Virus record (IMG/VR): IMGVR_UViG_3300025411_000012 | Coordinates: 33,359 to 97,358 of that record | DNA: 64,000 bases | Origin: a virus | Reading direction: 5' to 3' (one strand) | Shown: one piece after another, positions 18,352-26,288 of the stretch | How positions within the stretch are numbered: the stretch's first letter is position 1 | Layout of the letters: every line of letters starts with the position of its first letter | The notes under the pieces: model-generated | What the model was told of the DNA's origin: nothing | Database searches by the model: none | The model's input: the letters and a program-made list of their open reading frames with translations, nothing else | Position numbers and translations under genes: made by a program

Positions 18352-18785
18352 TAAGAAACTTCCGTTTTACCATCATCACGTAGCGTACGAGTAACAGATC
18401 CACTAGATCTGCGTGTCATATCGATACCCTCTTCGCCTGCAACATTACGACAAAGTTCAGTAAACCATTCGTCAACAACGGCTTCTTCATCTTCGCCTAA
18501 ATATCCGTCAGCACGTAATTGTAACACAAAGTATTCATTCCAGTCAAGTTCAAAGAAACCGTTGCGAGCATTATCTTTGCCTACATGGGTTTCGACTACA
18601 GATACCCACGGTTCTTTATTTTCTGTAGCAATCTCTTTTGGAGTCTTAGTAGGTTTGGTTGCTTCGGCTAACTTGGATTCAGTTTCCTTAATCTTATTAG
18701 CCATTTCTTCTGCATATTTTCTTGCAGCTTGAGCTTCTTCTTCTAGTTTATCTAAGCCCAATGCTTTTTTAATAAAATTTCTCAT
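18351..18785 (-). CDS. Conserved T4-like phage protein, coiled-coil N-terminus
   Basis: 144 residues. Residues ~10-45 are a Lys/Glu/Ala-rich coiled coil. The C-terminal domain contains DWNEYFVLQLRADGY and ends RSSGSVTRTLR. A similar protein precedes replication genes in T4-like cyanophages, to my recollection; its role is unknown. It directly abuts the exonuclease gene. Confidence 0.7.
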   Translation of the reverse strand: MRNFIKKALGLDKLEEEAQAARKYAEEMANKIKETESKLAEATKPTKTPKEIATENKEPWVSVVETHVGKDNARNGFFELDWNEYFVLQLRADGYLGEDEEAVVDEWFTELCRNVAGEEGIDMTRRSSGSVTRTLRDDGKTEVS

Positions 18786-18788
18786 AGT

Positions 18789-19025
18789 TTACCTTTTTAA
18801 TTGCCAAATTAAATGTTCGTGTTTGTTGTGCCACCTATATAGGTATATAGGATCACCTGGGCCAGTAATCATTTTGGTAAATTTATAGCCCCGTTCTAAC
18901 CAAATTCTTTTTCCTGTTAAAGCACAGCGTTTAGGAAAAACTGCAAATTTGTATTCAACACTTGCGGTTTTGTAAAACCATAGGTCATCTGATGTTGTAT
19001 CATTATAATTCTTACCAAACATCAT
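18789..19025 (-). CDS. Unknown small phage protein
   Basis: 78 residues, aromatic and basic, with VFPKRCALTGKRIWL in the middle. Two paired Lys/Arg clusters suggest nucleic-acid or protein contact, but no family is recognised. Overlaps the preceding gene by four bases. Confidence 0.6.
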   Translation of the reverse strand: MMFGKNYNDTTSDDLWFYKTASVEYKFAVFPKRCALTGKRIWLERGYKFTKMITGPGDPIYLYRWHNKHEHLIWQLKR

Positions 19026-19270
19026 TTGCCTTCGTATGCCGGATTTGGAATATCTAACTCAAATATATGGAACTTGTCTTTACTATCGGTAGCACTAGCA
19101 ACCAGTAGTTCCATTGTTCTATATTTTTCTGCTTCCTCTCGAGTAAAATAAAACCCAGTCGCTCCGCCGCCAGGACTAGCCGTACCTGTAGGATACAGAT
19201 AGAAGTTAGGTGATTGTTTTAACAACATATACACCTTTAGAAACTTTGGAGCCAGCAACGGTTCGGCCAT
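19022..19270 (-). CDS. Unknown small phage protein
   Basis: 82 residues from the ATG at 19270, which overlaps the queE stop (TAATG), the usual spacing in this operon. A GTG at 19282 is an alternative. Contains GGGATGFYFTREEAEKY. No function recognised; it may be the last gene of the modification operon. Confidence 0.55.
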   Translation of the reverse strand: MAEPLLAPKFLKVYMLLKQSPNFYLYPTGTASPGGGATGFYFTREEAEKYRTMELLVASATDSKDKFHIFELDIPNPAYEGK

Positions 19271-20127
19271 TAAGTCCCCCACTCGTTTTTGAACAATGGC
19301 ACTTGTAGACGATCACTATAACGCCACCCTCGCTTCATTGCGGCAATGGCAACGGATCGAGCATTGAGATTATAAACAGACTCAACACCGCCGACAGGCA
19401 TAAGGTATACGTGACCTTTAAAACCTGCCGCTCTAAATTCGTCAACTGCTCGTTCTGCATCTTTAATGTCCTCTTCTGTTGATACTACTAATTTCAAATA
19501 TGCTGTACCGTATTCTTCATACTCGCAAACACGATCGGGTTTTATTGCATCCTCCCATGGCTCGCCGCTTGCTGGTAATTTTGCACTGACATTAAATGTA
19601 ATTTCGCGACCAAAGTCTTTATCTTGATGATATTTCCATGTATGTAGATATTCTTTGAATTCTTTCGTTAGCCTCATTGTGCCGTTAGTTTCAAAAGTAA
19701 TTTCTCTCAAATTAGACATCTTAGGATGATCTAACAAATCCGGATATTGCTTTTGCCAACCCAGCAATGGCTCTCCGCCTGTGATTACCAAATGTTCATC
19801 CCGCCATTCTCCATGTGGGAGAATTTCCATAATACGATCCGCAATAGCATCAGTTGTGAGCATTGGGCTTAGATCTTTAAAATCAGGCATCCAGGAGGCG
19901 TATGAGTCGCACCCAGAATTTACCAATGGAAGTTCTTCGTATTTGTTATAAAAATGCGCCACCCGGGCAATATCGTGCCTTTCTTGGCTTTTCTCTCCAA
20001 GTGGCATGCCAAAACCGTCGCAGGTAAAATTGCAACCAAAAGTTCTTAAGAAGATTGACGGTACCCCCATATATCTTCCTTCTCCCTGAATGCTGTAAAA
20101 TAATTCTGCGATTTTAATCTTGCTCAT
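19270..20127 (-). CDS. queE: QueE-like 7-carboxy-7-deazaguanine synthase (radical SAM)
   Basis: Converts 6-carboxy-tetrahydropterin to 7-carboxy-7-deazaguanine. 285 residues. Diagnostic features: YSIQGEGRYMG substrate entry near the N-terminus, the SAM-binding GGEP motif (ITGGEPLLGW) and FETNGT. The Fe-S cysteines are unusual: C32 and C36 (GCNFTC), then the third, C73, 36 residues later in a CDSYASW segment equivalent to the usual CDTxYxW. Radical SAM proteins normally have CxxxCxxC; QueE variants with a longer gap are known. The enzyme shares an operon with mazG, a QueD-like gene and dpdA, so the product most likely feeds a 7-deazaguanine modification of phage DNA. Confidence 0.9.
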   Translation of the reverse strand: MSKIKIAELFYSIQGEGRYMGVPSIFLRTFGCNFTCDGFGMPLGEKSQERHDIARVAHFYNKYEELPLVNSGCDSYASWMPDFKDLSPMLTTDAIADRIMEILPHGEWRDEHLVITGGEPLLGWQKQYPDLLDHPKMSNLREITFETNGTMRLTKEFKEYLHTWKYHQDKDFGREITFNVSAKLPASGEPWEDAIKPDRVCEYEEYGTAYLKLVVSTEEDIKDAERAVDEFRAAGFKGHVYLMPVGGVESVYNLNARSVAIAAMKRGWRYSDRLQVPLFKNEWGT

Positions 20128-20422
20128 ATATATTAGACCATTTCTTTAGTTTTTCTTTTTTAGCAGCAGTAGCGGCTTTTAAGTTATGATATGATATTAC
20201 ATCCAACTCATGTAGAATGTCAATCATTGCGAGTACATCGCCTAACTCTTCTTCTAGGTGTTCTTTGTTTGTTTTTGGTTTGCCAGGCTTGAAATTATTT
20301 AGGCCGAAGCGACTAATTTTACTAATAGCTTGGATTACTTCTGCACATTCTTCTTGTAGAATGTCCATTACTTCTTTGGTTCTCTTATCCATTTTTTGCT
20401 CGATCTGTAAGGTATTGTTCAT
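20114..20422 (-). CDS. mazG: MazG-like nucleotide pyrophosphohydrolase
   Basis: 102 residues. Shows the metal-binding EExxE...ExxD pattern of the MazG/all-alpha NTP pyrophosphatase family (EECAEVI; EEELGDVLAMID). Such enzymes hydrolyse (d)NTPs to monophosphates. In a modification operon this could remove unwanted nucleotides. It overlaps queE by 14 bases and the cupin gene by 38; an internal Met at 20392 would shorten the overlap and is an alternative start. Confidence 0.82.
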   Translation of the reverse strand: MNNTLQIEQKMDKRTKEVMDILQEECAEVIQAISKISRFGLNNFKPGKPKTNKEHLEEELGDVLAMIDILHELDVISYHNLKAATAAKKEKLKKWSNIYEQD

Positions 20423-20846
20423 TATGAATCCACTTGTTGTTGACTAAAAATCCCCACTCCCGCCGTTGTGGCCCAGGCATAAAACAAGTCCATGCTGTTA
20501 CATTGGGATCCAATTCAATGCGATGGTATGAAGTAGGTTTGCAAATACGAAAATGACCAGGGCCACGCCAATGACGAATTTCTCCAATTTTTTCTCCTAG
20601 GCTATTAAACTCGGGTACCCATTCATAGTAACCGCCACGCAGAATAAGTGTGGCATAGGGCCATGGGTGATCGTGAACATCATCGGGGTCACTCTTTAAA
20701 AACTTGTGGATAAAGATATTGAACGGAAATGCTTTACGATCTTTAAGGAAAACATAATAGCGTTCTAGATATGGTTCATTTTCTTCTCGATCCATAATAA
20801 TACGTCGACGACCAATTTTATCCAAGAAGTTTAAAAGGAATTTCAT
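20385..20846 (-). CDS. Cupin-fold protein
   Basis: 153 residues. The core HDHPWPYATLILRGGYYEW followed by a later HRIEL strand is a cupin-type metal site (two or three His in a beta-barrel). The enzyme class cannot be read from this. It sits between the glycosyltransferase and mazG genes with overlaps on both sides, so it is probably expressed with the DNA-modification genes. It could act on a sugar or base intermediate, but that is a guess. Confidence 0.7.
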   Translation of the reverse strand: MKFLLNFLDKIGRRRIIMDREENEPYLERYYVFLKDRKAFPFNIFIHKFLKSDPDDVHDHPWPYATLILRGGYYEWVPEFNSLGEKIGEIRHWRGPGHFRICKPTSYHRIELDPNVTAWTCFMPGPQRREWGFLVNNKWIHNEQYLTDRAKNG

Positions 20847-21937
20847 TTTAAATTTTTCAATAAGTTAGTTGCACTAAAAAAATGTTCAGTTAAGTCCTGT
20901 GCCTGTTTCTTAACCTGCGGCACCTGTTGATTATAAAAATTCATAGTTTGAATGATTAAGGCACATAGTTCTTGTCTGTGGGTTTCATAGGCTTCAAAAC
21001 TTTCTGTCCACTCACTAGGGTACTTGAATCCGCTGTAATACATTTCTGTATATGATAGTCGATCTGGCACCATAGGGATAGCATCTACCATAGCACCTTC
21101 GTAGCAACTAATGCCCAGTGTTTCCTGTAGATTAGCACTGAACACAATCTTAGCACGTTTTAACAATCGATGATATTCATGCTTGGTCAGAGGTTGATCT
21201 TGACAAACAACAAATTCATATTGTGGTAAGTACTTGGCTAGGTCACGGAAAATCTCCACTTGCTTTTCTGGAGCAATACGATGTGGGAACAAGATTAAGT
21301 CATCCTTTTGATAAGGACCATCACCGCTCAGTAGTGTGTCCATATACTCCATAGGCCAGCCTGTACGAACAATTTTACCACTTTCGTATCGACGTTCGAA
21401 GTCCTCATCATGCCAAGGATTCTCACTAGGATAATCGTGTAGTAGATTATTAAAGAACATTCTTACATGGAAGTCTGTGGCAAAATAGTTGTGATCAAAC
21501 GCATGGTAAAAACTCTTTTCAGCGTGTCTAACCCAAGGTTTATCGCCAACAAGGCGTCCTAAGAAGTCTTGAGGATCATAACTGCCCGCATGCCATAAGC
21601 CGTGTGTTGTTACAGGAATCTGCAACAGCTCACTCATGTATTTTAAGTTTATAATGCCAGGATGCCAAGCGTCAGTAAACAAAAAATGATCGCCAGGCTT
21701 AACTGCTCCGGAGCAAAATAAACGACTAATCTGTTCAACTTGAGCAGACTTGTAGATATTAGTGCCGCCAAAATTAAGAAAGGCGCCAGGAGTAGTGGCA
21801 CTAGGAATGTCCGTAGGACCAGAGATAATTTGAACATTGTGATCTTCCTTTGCAAGTAGATAAGGTACATGAGACTGCCATTGTCCCGTGTACCTACTCT
21901 CCACCGCCTCTATATCGACGATGAATACATTTGCCAT
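20843..21937 (-). CDS. GT-B fold glycosyltransferase
   Basis: 364 residues. The C-terminal half has the features of GT4-type glycosyltransferases: FPHRIAPEKQVEIFRDL (donor-binding start), VVCQDQPL, and an ExxxxxxxE-like segment (ETLGISCYEGA). The N-terminal half is a Rossmann-like acceptor domain. The substrate is unknown. Its place between queD-like and queE genes, with four-base and one-base overlaps, allows either DNA-base or virion glycosylation. Comparable enzymes occur in T4-like cyanophages. Confidence 0.82.
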   Translation of the reverse strand: MANVFIVDIEAVESRYTGQWQSHVPYLLAKEDHNVQIISGPTDIPSATTPGAFLNFGGTNIYKSAQVEQISRLFCSGAVKPGDHFLFTDAWHPGIINLKYMSELLQIPVTTHGLWHAGSYDPQDFLGRLVGDKPWVRHAEKSFYHAFDHNYFATDFHVRMFFNNLLHDYPSENPWHDEDFERRYESGKIVRTGWPMEYMDTLLSGDGPYQKDDLILFPHRIAPEKQVEIFRDLAKYLPQYEFVVCQDQPLTKHEYHRLLKRAKIVFSANLQETLGISCYEGAMVDAIPMVPDRLSYTEMYYSGFKYPSEWTESFEAYETHRQELCALIIQTMNFYNQQVPQVKKQAQDLTEHFFSATNLLKNLK

Positions 21938-22161
21938 TACGCTTCCTGACGTGCTCGTGCTTCTCGGCGTGCCTTACGCTCCAAGTACTCTTGCTCTTGT
22001 TGATAACGACGATAGTCGGGACTGCGATACAGATCCTTTTCGTCATACTTAATAAGGTTGAAACGGCAGTGGTCAAGCCACCGATCCAAGTCATCGAACA
22101 CCCGTGTAACTTCGGGTTTCATCTTAAGAGTTTTTTGGATATAGGCAGGGATATTAGCCAT
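21937..22161 (-). CDS. Small charged helical phage protein
   Basis: 74 residues. MANIPAYIQKTLKM start, then DDLDRWLDHCRFNLIKYDE and a very charged tail (YLERKARREARARQ). Probably all-helical. The stop overlaps the glycosyltransferase start by one base. A homologue-like protein occurs in cyanophages, by memory only. Function unknown. Confidence 0.65.
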   Translation of the reverse strand: MANIPAYIQKTLKMKPEVTRVFDDLDRWLDHCRFNLIKYDEKDLYRSPDYRRYQQEQEYLERKARREARARQEA

Positions 22162-22180
22162 GGTGTGTTTTTCCTTTAGT

Positions 22181-22552
22181 TTAGGAGGTTAATGAAATAA
22201 GTGGAGTATATTCTACAATACCATCTGACTCACCATCTTCAGAAACCACAACTTCGTAATATCGTTCTCCGTATGTGGGAATAAGATGGTTTTGCAAAAT
22301 ATCTGTTGCTATCATTTCGCAGGATTTATGATTCTGATTGCCTGCTTTGATAAAATCTTGTAGTGCCCATTTAACAAGGAAGAACTCTAGTTCACGATCC
22401 AAATGCGTGACAGAGATTTTAACTTCAACCTTGAACATATGGCGATGTTCATGTTCTAAGAATTCGATACGAGGATCGATCAATCCTGCGTTAGGATAAA
22501 AATGAAATCCTTCGAATTCTGTTCGAACTTTGATATAAGTGCTAGTTGTCAT
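22181..22552 (-). CDS. queD: QueD / 6-pyruvoyl-tetrahydropterin-synthase-like protein, catalytic residues missing
   Basis: 123 residues of tunnel-fold type. Zinc ligands of the family are present: H17 (FEGFHF), then H36 and H38 (HRHMF, equivalent to HGH). The catalytic Cys normally four residues before the first His of HGH is Leu32 here, and no Asp-His pair is visible in the expected second region; the only Cys is C78. QueD converts 7,8-dihydroneopterin triphosphate to 6-carboxy-tetrahydropterin, the substrate of QueE. The loss of the catalytic set means either a changed mechanism or a different reaction. Operon position with queE and dpdA supports a deazaguanine role. Confidence 0.72.
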   Translation of the reverse strand: MTTSTYIKVRTEFEGFHFYPNAGLIDPRIEFLEHEHRHMFKVEVKISVTHLDRELEFFLVKWALQDFIKAGNQNHKSCEMIATDILQNHLIPTYGERYYEVVVSEDGESDGIVEYTPLISLTS

Positions 22553-22728
22553 TCTGCTGACGGTTTCTTAACAACTTTTTGACTAGCAGTTGTGGGTTTT
22601 GATGGAAGGTTATCTTTCATCATATTATAGATTTCCCACAGCTTCCAGTCAATGCCTTCGAGTACTTTAAACAAGCGTTCTTCTACATCCGGCTTTGGAG
22701 CACCCTTAGTAACCTTAGTTGTAATCAT
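22549..22728 (-). CDS. Small unknown protein (59 residues)
   Basis: An uninterrupted 59-codon frame from the ATG at 22728 to the TGA at 22549. It overlaps the upstream gene's stop and the queD-like start (ATGA) by four bases each, the normal spacing here. The product has a helical core (EERLFKVLEGIDWKLWEIY) and a Lys/Ser/Thr-rich tail. It fills a gap that would otherwise be the only one in this operon. No function known. Confidence 0.65.
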   Translation of the reverse strand: MITTKVTKGAPKPDVEERLFKVLEGIDWKLWEIYNMMKDNLPSKPTTASQKVVKKPSAE

Positions 22729-23264
22729 AATGTTTTGTCCTTACTATATTGAGACCAGTCTGTAAACTTACTACGATCCTTCAGTGAGTGTAGACTGTGT
22801 GACCACACACCGGGATTGGTTGCATTAAAATCTTTATCGTCGATCTTAATCATTGTATTATAATTCCACAAACCGATATACGGGATTGGAACACGAATTT
22901 GTGGAATAAAGTTATTATATTCGTTTAATCCGTTATCTAAAAACTCTTCTGCTAGTGCAACTGGAATATCAAGACTGCAAAAATAATCTTGATCTAAAAA
23001 GTACTGAATCATACTTTCCCAATTTTGCCACTCTTCAAAAGAACTAGGATGAAAACTGTGATTAGCACCAAAGAAGATATGCTTAATATGCTTAGATGTG
23101 TCTAGCCAAGAATTGCTGTCTACAAGAATACTTTCTATCTTATCGATAGGCTGTACGCCTGTAACAAACAAGGTTTCTAATCCAAATGCAGGCGTATGCT
23201 CAATTTCAGTTCCTGTAAAGAACTGAACATCGGTATGTTCGCCTGATGTATAGTTTCGTTTCAT
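22725..23264 (-). CDS. Conserved phage protein associated with dpdA/queD-like genes
   Basis: 179 residues from the ATG at 23264 (MKRNYTSGEHTDV); an upstream start five codons earlier is less likely. Contains HTPAFGLETLFVTG, a GANHSFHP segment, and a conserved-looking Pro/Asn/Asp-rich C-terminus (NYNTMIKIDDKDFN, then NPGVWSHSLH). Similar proteins occur in T4-like aquatic phages, from memory. Gene order (between dpdA and queD-like) suggests a role in the modification pathway, but no catalytic motif is recognised. Confidence 0.7.
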   Translation of the reverse strand: MKRNYTSGEHTDVQFFTGTEIEHTPAFGLETLFVTGVQPIDKIESILVDSNSWLDTSKHIKHIFFGANHSFHPSSFEEWQNWESMIQYFLDQDYFCSLDIPVALAEEFLDNGLNEYNNFIPQIRVPIPYIGLWNYNTMIKIDDKDFNATNPGVWSHSLHSLKDRSKFTDWSQYSKDKTL

Positions 23265-23270
23265 GCTATA

Positions 23271-23299
23271 AGTATACAATCTAATAAAGTTTTACGCAA
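23271..23299 (-). promoter_or_regulatory. Possible promoter inside the dpdA operon
   Basis: On the - strand, -10 TATACT (23271-23276) and a weak -35 TTGCGT (23294-23299) are 17 bases apart, in the 52-base gap after dpdA and 7 bases before the next start codon. Only the -10 box is convincing. Confidence 0.35.
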
Positions 23300-23316
23300 G
23301 ATTAAATATTACCAAA

Positions 23317-24888
23317 TCATAGATCTTCGTTAAACTTATTTTCCAAATCATCTAACTTGCTTTCGTCTAACTCTGGCATAGCAAAAATTTCTGATACAGT
23401 TTTATCAATCACTGGAACATCTATTTCAAAAAAGTTGTTAAATGTATTTTGGGCAGGGCCTCCACGTAGTCTAGAACCTTCCAAACTACGTAAAAATCCA
23501 ATACCTTTATCAATCATAGCAAATGCTTCGTCTTTAGTTTTTGTATTAAAAAGTTCTTCTACAAAACGATCGAAATACAAAATACTACGTGGAACCCATT
23601 CACTATATTCATCGCTGTTGATATTTTTAGAATCTAACTTCTTCCAATGACGCCAGTCGGGTTTATGTTTAGCACGTTCAACATCCATTAGATGATTAGC
23701 ACGTTGTACAGCAACAATGTGTTGATATACATTATGACCCATCATAAGGGCGTAGCTAAAACTATCCCAACTTGTACGACCTTCTTTGCCAATCTTGTTT
23801 AACATGCCAGGTGCATAATGACAAATATCGCCCATGGTCAGCCTGCGGCCGAATTCACTTTCCCACGGGAATGGAATGTCTGATTCGGCAAGTGACTTGT
23901 TATCTGGTGCTTTTTCCATAGCAACACTCCACCGCTTTGTGGTATGTTGCGAGTTTGTGTAGACAAGTCCGTAGGCTGTTGCGACAAACGGTGAGGCGCA
24001 GTCAAAAGATATGGTAATTTCTTCATTGATATGTTTCCTTATTTGTCGTTGAATAGATGTTAGATAGCAAGCCCAATCTAACTGTGCTGTACCCAAAAAG
24101 TGGATCCAGTTTTTGCCTTTTAGCAAACCATCTTCTCTTAATGTCATTAGACGTTTAAGAGCAATATCCATCTTACACATATTAGCACCACCGAATGCCC
24201 AACCTTCGGCTTCCTTGCCCTCGTAAGGACCATTAGGATCGCTAAATTCTTTTACGCCTTGATACCATTTTTCAGCAGTTTCCCAATCGCTACCTTGTAA
24301 AACATTTAGGAACTTGGTCTTACCTTGGCGGTTAACTAGGAAATAATCGTTATTGAAACGAGTCTTATCCAAACAATCATCAAATGTTTTTAGTCCAGTC
24401 TTGTGTGTATGATTTTCATCACATGCCCAAGTAGGAACGTCCAGCATCATTGACCAATCAGCGGTTTGTTCCAACCAATCTAAAATCTGTTGACGAACAT
24501 AGTTAGCCTTGGGCCCTTCAAAATCTAACCAATCAAATTTCAAAACACCTTTACCAATCTGGAATCCGCCTGAATCGCCTAACATCATTGTGTTAGCACG
24601 ATCACGTTGTTGAATCATGCTGTCTTGTGTTTGACTTTTTGTTAAATCTAATTGAGCATGACCTGCAGAATATAAACTATATTTGTAATAGAAGTATCCT
24701 TCTTCGGGATTTAAAAAGTTCATACCTTCAATACCTCGATCAAATCCCGCAGGAATACGATCATCGGGTACAAACTTTTCTAATCTCTGTTTGGCAACAT
24801 AAGTGCTATAGAAAGAGCTAATAGCTGGCAAATAGCAGGCATAATCCTTATTCAATACACTTAAATCTACTGGTGGTTTACTTTTCAT
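23317..24888 (-). CDS. dpdA: DpdA-like DNA-guanine transglycosylase (TGT superfamily)
   Basis: Expected to exchange guanine in DNA for a 7-deazaguanine. I choose the ATG at 24888 (523 residues); a longer frame to 24975 would run into the homing-endonuclease gene. TGT-type features: DSGGFQ (105-110), LDVPTWA (149-155), VLQGSDWE (197-203), FGGANM (232-237), [10 protein letters not shown] (263-272) and ISFDCASP (293-300), where D296 is the likely nucleophile by analogy with TGT. It is the first gene of the operon that includes the queD-like, mazG and queE genes. No QueC or FolE homologue is in the window. Confidence 0.88.
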   Translation of the reverse strand: MKSKPPVDLSVLNKDYACYLPAISSFYSTYVAKQRLEKFVPDDRIPAGFDRGIEGMNFLNPEEGYFYYKYSLYSAGHAQLDLTKSQTQDSMIQQRDRANTMMLGDSGGFQIGKGVLKFDWLDFEGPKANYVRQQILDWLEQTADWSMMLDVPTWACDENHTHKTGLKTFDDCLDKTRFNNDYFLVNRQGKTKFLNVLQGSDWETAEKWYQGVKEFSDPNGPYEGKEAEGWAFGGANMCKMDIALKRLMTLREDGLLKGKNWIHFLGTAQLDWACYLTSIQRQIRKHINEEITISFDCASPFVATAYGLVYTNSQHTTKRWSVAMEKAPDNKSLAESDIPFPWESEFGRRLTMGDICHYAPGMLNKIGKEGRTSWDSFSYALMMGHNVYQHIVAVQRANHLMDVERAKHKPDWRHWKKLDSKNINSDEYSEWVPRSILYFDRFVEELFNTKTKDEAFAMIDKGIGFLRSLEGSRLRGGPAQNTFNNFFEIDVPVIDKTVSEIFAMPELDESKLDDLENKFNEDL

Positions 24889-25558
24889 TTCGTTTTTGTT
24901 CCCATAATTTTTTTCTTGCTTCTGACATCTTTCTTTTAGTTTTGTCTGACATCTTTCTACCTTTAAGTGTAGCACTTATTTTCTCTTTTTGCAAGTCCGA
25001 CATTACTTTACCTTTTTGTGCGGCACACATTTTAGCACGGGTTTCGGCACTTACTTCTACTCCTAATCTGGAGCCTTTTTGAACACCTGTCTTGCCTTTA
25101 TTCCAAGGAGTTTTACCTTTACCAGCTTCGCTTAATTTTTTTCTATGCTCTTCTGATTTTGTTTTACCTTTTAACGCTTCTGATATTCTTTCTTTGTGTG
25201 TATCTTTTCTTGGTTTCTTATTTGCTTCGGAAATAGTCTTTCTCCCTTTTTCTGATAGGTACGACCCGATCTTTATATCTTTGTTCCACGGAATAATGCC
25301 TGCCGATCCATCACCACCGTCTGTCCTATTATGTAAAATACCTGTACCTATATCTTTTCGACCATACCATCTAATCATTCTACGCTCAATAGCAAATGCT
25401 CCAAGCTCTGTTAAATTTGTTTCTAATATAACAATTCTATTTAGGTCTTTAGGAACAATAACAGAGTGAGACTTTTGCCACGCTCTGTCATCTTTCCCTT
25501 TACCAATATAATACGGTGTTAAATCTTTAGTTCTCAAATAAGCATATACATAAAACAT
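24878..25558 (-). CDS. GIY-YIG homing endonuclease with NUMOD3 repeats
   Basis: 226 residues. The N-terminus has [18 protein letters not shown], a GIY-YIG-type catalytic start, with [16 protein letters not shown] following. The rest is a chain of short NUMOD3-type DNA-binding motifs ([28 protein letters not shown]). Such free-standing endonucleases copy themselves between related phage genomes. The gene's end overlaps the dpdA start by 11 bases. A perfect late box TATAAATA is 20 bases upstream, as seen for some T4 homing genes. Confidence 0.93.
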   Translation of the reverse strand: MFYVYAYLRTKDLTPYYIGKGKDDRAWQKSHSVIVPKDLNRIVILETNLTELGAFAIERRMIRWYGRKDIGTGILHNRTDGGDGSAGIIPWNKDIKIGSYLSEKGRKTISEANKKPRKDTHKERISEALKGKTKSEEHRKKLSEAGKGKTPWNKGKTGVQKGSRLGVEVSAETRAKMCAAQKGKVMSDLQKEKISATLKGRKMSDKTKRKMSEARKKLWEQKRNEK

Positions 25559-25577
25559 AATAGTTCTCCTATATGTT

Positions 25578-25585
25578 TATTTATA
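25578..25585 (-). promoter_or_regulatory. T4-type late promoter TATAAATA
   Basis: A perfect TATAAATA on the - strand, 19 bases before the homing-endonuclease ATG, in the 48-base gap upstream. Perfect match to the T4 late box used by the gp55-type sigma factor. Confidence 0.75.
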
Positions 25586-25606
25586 CTTACTTGCTATATA
25601 CACCTA

Positions 25607-25816
25607 TTATTCTTCTACTCCGAAATGTTCTCGCAATGCCTTAGCATCTTCTTCATTCATTGCCAGCCAATCAATACTTTCTTTCACAATTAACTCAGTA
25701 AAATCTTCTAAGTATTTTGTCAAGTCCGCATCTTCTCGATGGCAACTTACCAGTTTACCTTTATGTTCGCTAACTAACCATGATTTAATAGCAAGTTCTC
25801 TAATCTTCTCGTTCAT
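25607..25816 (-). CDS. Unknown small phage protein
   Basis: 69 residues, acidic and helical (EKIRELAIKSWLVSEHKGK; WLAMNEEDAKALREHFG). No domain recognised. It overlaps the next small frame upstream by 17 bases. Confidence 0.55.
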   Translation of the reverse strand: MNEKIRELAIKSWLVSEHKGKLVSCHREDADLTKYLEDFTELIVKESIDWLAMNEEDAKALREHFGVEE

Positions 25817-25928
25817 ATTCTTTGCTTAAAATTACTGTTGCCTTTAATTGGCGTTTAGCTCGTTCGACATCTTCGAGTACTTTATTTAGGTTTTCTTGAG
25901 CGGCTTCAACTGCCGGTGGTTTCTTCAT
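25800..25928 (-). CDS. Mini-ORF (42 residues) resembling the tail of its neighbour
   Basis: ATG at 25928, TAG at 25800. The product begins MKKPPAVEAAQENLNK and is helical. It resembles the C-terminal part of the upstream 126-residue protein (HPAIKAARENLLKAR), so it is probably a partial tandem duplicate. It overlaps that gene by 23 bases. Coding status rests on the resemblance and gene packing. Confidence 0.5.
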   Translation of the reverse strand: MKKPPAVEAAQENLNKVLEDVERAKRQLKATVILSKEYERED

Positions 25929-26286
25929 TGTTATTTTCTTCTTGTTCTACTAATATAGCAGTTATTTCTAGTTGTTGTCTAGCTTTAAGGAGATTTTCTC
26001 TTGCAGCCTTAATAGCAGGGTGATCACTTTGTTCCCATATCTGTTCTTCCTGCATACGTTTGATAACCCAATCTATAGCTCGTTCAGCGCTATATGAAAG
26101 TTTTATTGTAGGGCTGGAATCGATAATAGGTTTCCAGCTTATTCCGTCGTACACATCGAAGCCCTGACGAGATGAATTAAATTTAATCATTCCTGCCATG
26201 TCGGTTCCGTTGTTGTAAAAACTCGGATACTGTGAATATCCGCCGTCTACTTGAATATGCGTACCGCCTGCAATATTCTTAATCAT
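25906..26286 (-). CDS. Unknown phage protein with helical C-terminus
   Basis: 126 residues. N-terminal half (GGTHIQVDGGYSQYPSFY; GFDVYDGISWKPI) looks like a small beta domain of the kind found in virion proteins. The C-terminal half is a helix (IKAARENLLKARQQLEI) with an acidic Asn/Glu-rich tail. It begins two bases after the sliding-clamp gene. Function unknown. Confidence 0.6.
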   Translation of the reverse strand: MIKNIAGGTHIQVDGGYSQYPSFYNNGTDMAGMIKFNSSRQGFDVYDGISWKPIIDSSPTIKLSYSAERAIDWVIKRMQEEQIWEQSDHPAIKAARENLLKARQQLEITAILVEQEENNNEETTGS

Positions 26287-26288
26287 TT

